64,000 nucleotides of DNA from Nocardioides oceani. Lineage in GTDB: Bacteria > Actinomycetota > Actinomycetes > Propionibacteriales > Nocardioidaceae. The notes beneath the pieces are model-generated. The model made no database searches, was not told the origin of the DNA, and saw only the letters and a program-made list of their open reading frames with translations. The number at the start of each line of letters is the position of its first letter. The stretch's first letter is position 1. The position numbers and the translations under genes were made by a program. Positions 60,620 to 64,000 of the stretch are shown in pieces. The stretch is taken from assembly GCF_030412965.1 (NCBI RefSeq), contig NZ_JAUHJQ010000002.1, positions 553,979 to 617,978 on the forward strand, given 5' to 3'.

Positions 60620-61785
60620 GCGCAGGCCGCGACCTGCCGGACGGCGCGTCCGCCGGGCTGGCCGTCGAGGACCGGCTCTTCCGGGCGCTGGCGGTCCTGC
60701 GCGGGGTGACGCTGGCCAACGCGGTGGTGCTCAACCTCTACCGCGCCGAGAACTTCCAGCGGCCGGCCGGCGGCGTGCTGTGCGTGGTGGTCATGGTCGC
60801 CTGGACGGCCTTCGCCGTGGGGGCGTACGCCGCGCCCCGGCGCCGGACCGCCGGCCTGCTGGCCGCGGACCTCGCCGTGGCGGTGGCGCTCCTGGCGGCG
60901 ACCCCGGTCGTCAAGGGCGAGGGGTTCAACGCGACCGTCCCTGGCTTCTGGGTCGCCGGGGCGCTGCTCGCCTGGGCCGTCCGCTACCGCTGGGTGGGTG
61001 GTCTGGTGGCCGCGGCCGTCCTGGCGGCGGTCGACCTGCTGGTCCGCCAGGAGGTCACCCAGGCCAACTACGGGAACGTCTTCCTCATCGTCATCGGCGG
61101 CCCGATCGTCGGGTTCATGTGCGGGTCGCTGCAGGAGATGGCCGTCCAGCGCGACCGCGCCGAGCGCTCGGCCGCCGCGGCGGCCGAGCGGGCCCGGCTG
61201 GCCCGCGCTGTCCACGACGGCGTCCTCCAGGTGCTCTCCCTGGTGCAGCGGCGCGGGGCGGAGCTCGGCGGCGAGGCGGCGGAGCTCGGCCGGCTCGCCG
61301 GCGAGCAGGAGTCGCGGCTGCGCACCCTGATCCGCACCCAGGAGCGGACCACGGACGCCGCCGGGGCCGCGGCCGGTGCGGCGCCGACGCTCGACCTGGC
61401 CGTCGAGCTCGGTCGCCTGGAGTCCCGCGCCGCCGTGAGCGTCGCGGCCCCCGCCACCCCGGTCGAGCTGCCCGCGGAGGTGGTCCACGAGCTGTGCGCC
61501 GTCGTCGGCGCCTGCCTGGACAACGTGGCGGTGCACGTCGGCGAGCGGGCCCCCGCCTGGGTGCTGCTCGAGGCGTTCCCGGACCGGGTCGAGGTGTCGG
61601 TCCGCGACGAGGGTCCCGGCATCCCCGCGGGCCGGCTGGAGCAGGCGGCCGCCGAGGGCCGGCTCGGGGTGAGCGGGTCGATCCGCGGCCGGGTCGCGGA
61701 CCTCGGGGGCACGGCCACGCTCTCGACCGGGTCCTTCGGCACCGAGTGGGAGATCGTCGTCCCCGTGGGTGACCCGCGTGGCTAG
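60616..61785 (+). CDS. macS: MacS-type membrane sensor histidine kinase (apparent CTG start)
   Basis: The protein has 389 residues. Four to five transmembrane helices (residues ~40-160) are followed by a HisKA_3-like domain with ARLARAVHDGVLQVLSLVQ as H-box. An atypical HATPase follows with VRDEGPGIPAGR and a final FGTEWEIVVPVGD. The N-terminal EDRLFRALAVLRGVTLANAV is conserved in MacS-type kinases, yet no ATG, GTG or TTG precedes it in frame. A CTG overlapping the plsC stop as CTGA, with AGAAGG upstream, is the best start; GTG 60706 would cut the conserved region. Gene name by similarity to Streptomyces MacS. Confidence 0.78.
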   Translation: MSAGRDLPDGASAGLAVEDRLFRALAVLRGVTLANAVVLNLYRAENFQRPAGGVLCVVVMVAWTAFAVGAYAAPRRRTAGLLAADLAVAVALLAATPVVKGEGFNATVPGFWVAGALLAWAVRYRWVGGLVAAAVLAAVDLLVRQEVTQANYGNVFLIVIGGPIVGFMCGSLQEMAVQRDRAERSAAAAAERARLARAVHDGVLQVLSLVQRRGAELGGEAAELGRLAGEQESRLRTLIRTQERTTDAAGAAAGAAPTLDLAVELGRLESRAAVSVAAPATPVELPAEVVHELCAVVGACLDNVAVHVGERAPAWVLLEAFPDRVEVSVRDEGPGIPAGRLEQAAAEGRLGVSGSIRGRVADLGGTATLSTGSFGTEWEIVVPVGDPRG

Positions 61786-61794
61786 TCTCCGCCC

Positions 61795-62820
61795 GTGCCT
61801 GCCCGCCCGCTGCCCGTGACCGAGCGCGAGATCACCGCCCCGGTGTCGCTCACGCTGCCCGACGGCCGGCTGGACCCCGCCGCGGTCGGCTGGACCCGCA
61901 CGCCGCTCCACACCACCGACGGCATCGGCCGCGGCCGTGTCGGCCGGGGCCGCAACAAGCGGTGGGAGTACTGGGCCGTCACCACCCCGACCCACGTCGT
62001 CGCGCTGGTGACCTCCGACATCGACTACGCCGCCGTGCACGGCATCTGGCTGCTCGACCGGCGCACCGGCGAGGCGGTCGCCCACGACGCGATCGGGGTC
62101 ACCGGGCGCAGCGCCACCCTGCCCGGGACGCTCGGCGCGGGACCGGTCCGCTCGCGCACCAGGCAGGTGGCCATCCAGGTCGACGAGGTCGAGGGCGGCA
62201 CCCGGCTGCGGGCACGAGGCCCGCGGGTCGAGGTCGACGTCGTCGCCCACCGGCCGCCGGGGCACGAGTGCCTCGGCGTCGTGGTGCCGTGGAGCGACCG
62301 GCTCTTCCAGTACACCGTCAAGGACGTCGCCCGCCCCGCGACCGGCACCGTCCGGCTCGACGGCGTCGCCGCCGACGTACCGGCGGGGGAGTCGTGGGCG
62401 ACCCTCGACCACGGCCGGGGGCGCTGGCCCTACGACGTGCGGTGGAACTGGGGCGCCGGCTCCGGTCGCACCGACGGTCGCGTCGTCGGCATCCAGGTCG
62501 GCGGGCAGTGGACCGACGGCACCGGGTCGGTCGAGAACGCGCTGGTCGTCGACGGGCGGCTCACCAAGATCAGCGAGGAGCTGGTCTGGGACTACGACCG
62601 CGACGACTGGCTGGCGCCGTGGCGGGTCACCGGCACCACGGTCGAGCTGACGTTCACGCCGTTCCACCTCAAGCGGTCGGTGACCGACCTCAAGGTCTTC
62701 GCCTCCCGCACCCACCAGTGCTTCGGCCACTGGGCCGGGCGGGTGCGCGACGAGAGCGGGGCGTGGGTGCGGGTCGAGGACGTCGTCGGCTGGGCCGAGG
62801 ACGTCCACAACCGCTGGTGA
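61795..62820 (+). CDS. DUF2804 protein
   Basis: The protein has 341 residues and no signal or membrane segment. It has the DUF2804 pattern with EREITAPVSLTLPDGRLDP near the N-terminus and WATLDHGRGRWPYDVRWNWG. A C-terminal SVTDLKVFASRTHQCFGHW segment is also present. It is probably a beta-rich fold related to putative lipid or carotenoid-modifying proteins; the function is unknown. GTG 61795 begins nine bases after macS. The gene separates the kinase from its likely regulator. Confidence 0.8.
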   Translation: MPARPLPVTEREITAPVSLTLPDGRLDPAAVGWTRTPLHTTDGIGRGRVGRGRNKRWEYWAVTTPTHVVALVTSDIDYAAVHGIWLLDRRTGEAVAHDAIGVTGRSATLPGTLGAGPVRSRTRQVAIQVDEVEGGTRLRARGPRVEVDVVAHRPPGHECLGVVVPWSDRLFQYTVKDVARPATGTVRLDGVAADVPAGESWATLDHGRGRWPYDVRWNWGAGSGRTDGRVVGIQVGGQWTDGTGSVENALVVDGRLTKISEELVWDYDRDDWLAPWRVTGTTVELTFTPFHLKRSVTDLKVFASRTHQCFGHWAGRVRDESGAWVRVEDVVGWAEDVHNRW

Positions 62821-62857
62821 GGCGGGCGGCGTGGCCGGCTCGCTAGCCTCGGGCGCG

Positions 62858-63379
62858 ATGACCATCCACGACACCCATCCGTTCGCCAGTGAGGACGACC
62901 CCGTACGTCGCTTCCGCGGCCGGCTCGGGGGCACCGTCACCCTGTGGACCGCCGGCGACGCCGAGGACCGCGCCGGGCTGACGGTCACCTCGCTCATGGT
63001 CGCCCACGGCGAGACGCCGCAGGTGCTCGCGCTGCTCGACCCGGACTCCGACCTGGTCGCGGAGCTGCGCCGCACCGGCCGCGCGGTCGTCCAGCTGCTC
63101 TCCTGGGCCGACCGCGGCCTGGCCGAGATGTTCGCCGGCACCGCGCCGGCCCCCGGCGGGCTGTTCCGGCAGGCGGAGTTCGCCGACTCGGCGCACGGCC
63201 CGCGCCTCGCGACCGCCACGACCTGGGCGGACGTCGACCTCGTCGACGAGGCGCTCGCCGGGTGGTCGCTGCTCGTGACCTGCCGGGTGTCCGCCGCGGT
63301 CGCCGGCGAGGACGTCGACCCGCTCGGGCACCGGCGCGGACGGTGGCTGCGGCTCGGTCAGGAGAAGGAGGCCCGATGA
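62858..63379 (+). CDS. Flavin reductase-like (FMN-binding split barrel) protein
   Basis: The protein has 173 residues and matches the flavin_Reduct domain: FRGRLGGTVTLWTAGDAEDR, GLTVTSLMVAHGETPQVLAL and VVQLLSWADRGLAEMFAG. Such proteins bind FMN and either reduce it with NAD(P)H or act in an oxygenase pair. No partner oxygenase is adjacent. The ATG at 62858 gives the family N-terminus. The stop overlaps the next gene (ATGA). Confidence 0.83.
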   Translation: MTIHDTHPFASEDDPVRRFRGRLGGTVTLWTAGDAEDRAGLTVTSLMVAHGETPQVLALLDPDSDLVAELRRTGRAVVQLLSWADRGLAEMFAGTAPAPGGLFRQAEFADSAHGPRLATATTWADVDLVDEALAGWSLLVTCRVSAAVAGEDVDPLGHRRGRWLRLGQEKEAR

Positions 63380-64000
63380 GCACCGGTCCTGGCGACGAGC
63401 AGCTGCGGGTCATGGTGGTCGACGACCACCCGATGTGGCGCGACGCCGTCGAGCGCGACCTGCAGCAGGCGGGCTTCGACGTGGTCGCGGTCGCGGCGAC
63501 CGGCGCCGAGGCGCTCGCGCGGTTCAAGGCGGCGCGGCCGCAGGTGGTCGTGCTCGACCTCCAGATCCCGGCCCCCGACGGGGTCGAGGTCACCCGTGAG
63601 GCGCTCGCCCACGACCCCTCGGCCCGGGTGCTGGTGCTCAGCGCGTCCGGCGAGCAGGCCGACGTGCTCGAGGCGGTCAAGGCCGGGGCGACCGGCTACC
63701 TCGTCAAGTCCGCCTCGCGGGCCGAGCTGCTCGACGCCGTACGTCGCGTGGCGCACGGCGACACCGTCTTCACCCCCGGCCTCGCCGGCCTGGTGCTCGG
63801 CGAGTTCCGGCGGCTCGCGGACCCCACCGCCTCCGCCGACCCGGCCCAGCCGCAGCTGACCGAGCGGGAGACCGAGGTGCTGAAGATGGTCGCGAAGGGG
63901 ATGTCGTACAAGCAGATCGCCGAGCGGCTCGTGCTCTCCCACCGCACCGTCCAGAACCACGTGCAGAACACCCTGCGCAAGCTGCAGCTGCACAACCGCG
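63376..64000 (+). CDS. macR: MacR/NarL-type response regulator (5' part)
   Basis: At least 208 residues are visible and the gene runs off the right edge. The receiver has the acidic pair in RVMVVDDHPMWRDAVE, phospho-acceptor Asp61 in VVVLDLQIPAPDG and the Lys in GYLVKSASRAELL. A LuxR-type DNA-binding domain follows with LTERETEVLKMVAKGMSYKQ and LVLSHRTVQNHVQNTLRKL. It overlaps the flavin reductase stop (ATGA). With the nearby kinase it forms a MacS/MacR-type pair, as in Streptomyces. Confidence 0.87.
   Translation, partial: MSTGPGDEQLRVMVVDDHPMWRDAVERDLQQAGFDVVAVAATGAEALARFKAARPQVVVLDLQIPAPDGVEVTREALAHDPSARVLVLSASGEQADVLEAVKAGATGYLVKSASRAELLDAVRRVAHGDTVFTPGLAGLVLGEFRRLADPTASADPAQPQLTERETEVLKMVAKGMSYKQIAERLVLSHRTVQNHVQNTLRKLQLHNR

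Noticed and set aside
60616..60708. Pseudogene or frameshift in the MacS-type kinase
   Set aside because: The frame is open through all motifs and ends normally; only the start codon is unusual, so it was kept as a gene with a possible CTG start.

Overview
The window is 64 kb of very GC-rich chromosome from a high-GC Gram-positive actinobacterium, most like Nocardioides or a relative in Propionibacteriales. The evidence is the codon use, the frequent GTG starts, the split bc1-aa3 respiratory chain with a di-haem QcrC and a CtaF subunit, the actinobacterial PspA partners, and the gene order. From memory, the order tracks the Mycobacterium tuberculosis block Rv2205c to Rv2182c: glycerate kinase, erpA, adoK, ctaC, ctaF, qcrCAB, ctaE, trpD, the Rv2191-type nuclease, NlpC/P60, fadD15, the TB16.3-like protein, the ArsA-like ATPase, a DUF5304-like protein and plsC. 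The right end also resembles Streptomyces, where glucokinase glkA lies near macRS. This is a housekeeping backbone carrying several inserted accessory modules. No tRNA, rRNA, CRISPR array, insertion sequence or prophage was seen.

Layout. 1-2.1 kb: end of a phenylacetyl-CoA epoxidase operon (paaC partial, paaD, paaE). 2.2-4.6 kb: aldo/keto reductase, EamA-type transporter, DUF3043 protein. 4.7-7.4 kb: an envelope-stress module of pspA, pspAA, an HtpX-type protease and pspAB. It is followed by a soluble GAF histidine kinase, nadA and a GNAT protein. 10.8-15.2 kb: glycerate kinase, erpA, adenosine kinase, and a TusA/cysteine-desulfurase pair. 15.3-26.5 kb: cytochrome oxidase and bc1 genes (ctaCDF; ctaE-qcrCAB on the other strand) with an L,D-transpeptidase, a luciferase-like oxidoreductase and a CtaG-like assembly factor. 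26.5-29.8 kb: a CNNM/CBS protein, an SRPBCC protein, a degenerate receiver and trpD.

29.8-39.3 kb mixes backbone genes (AsnC-type domain, exonuclease-UvrC nuclease, NYN protein) with surface-polysaccharide-type genes. A five-gene, end-overlapping operon carries two GT2 glycosyltransferases, DUF2304, DUF2142 and a YgjV-GNAT fusion. A divergent methyltransferase/acyltransferase pair lies to its right. 39.3-43.3 kb: a small CxxC protein, a c-di-AMP (ydaO-type) riboswitch driving an NlpC/P60 hydrolase, and two metallopeptidases.

43.3-52.5 kb is a Tad/Flp pilus locus: cpaB, cpaE, tadA, a VWA-tadB fusion, tadC, an embedded two-component system and two Flp pilins. A perfect 22-bp dyad lies between the regulator and the pilin genes. 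No prepilin peptidase or TadE/F pseudopilin is present. 52.7-64 kb: FadD15-like ligase, TB16.3-like protein, ArsA-like ATPase, DUF5304, two tandem ROK glucokinases, a lysophospholipid acyltransferase, and a MacS/MacR-type kinase and regulator split by two genes. The most unusual items are the VWA-TadB fusion with its embedded kinase and regulator, the YgjV-GNAT fusion closing the glycan operon, two tandem dyads before adoK, and an apparent CTG start of the MacS-type kinase.
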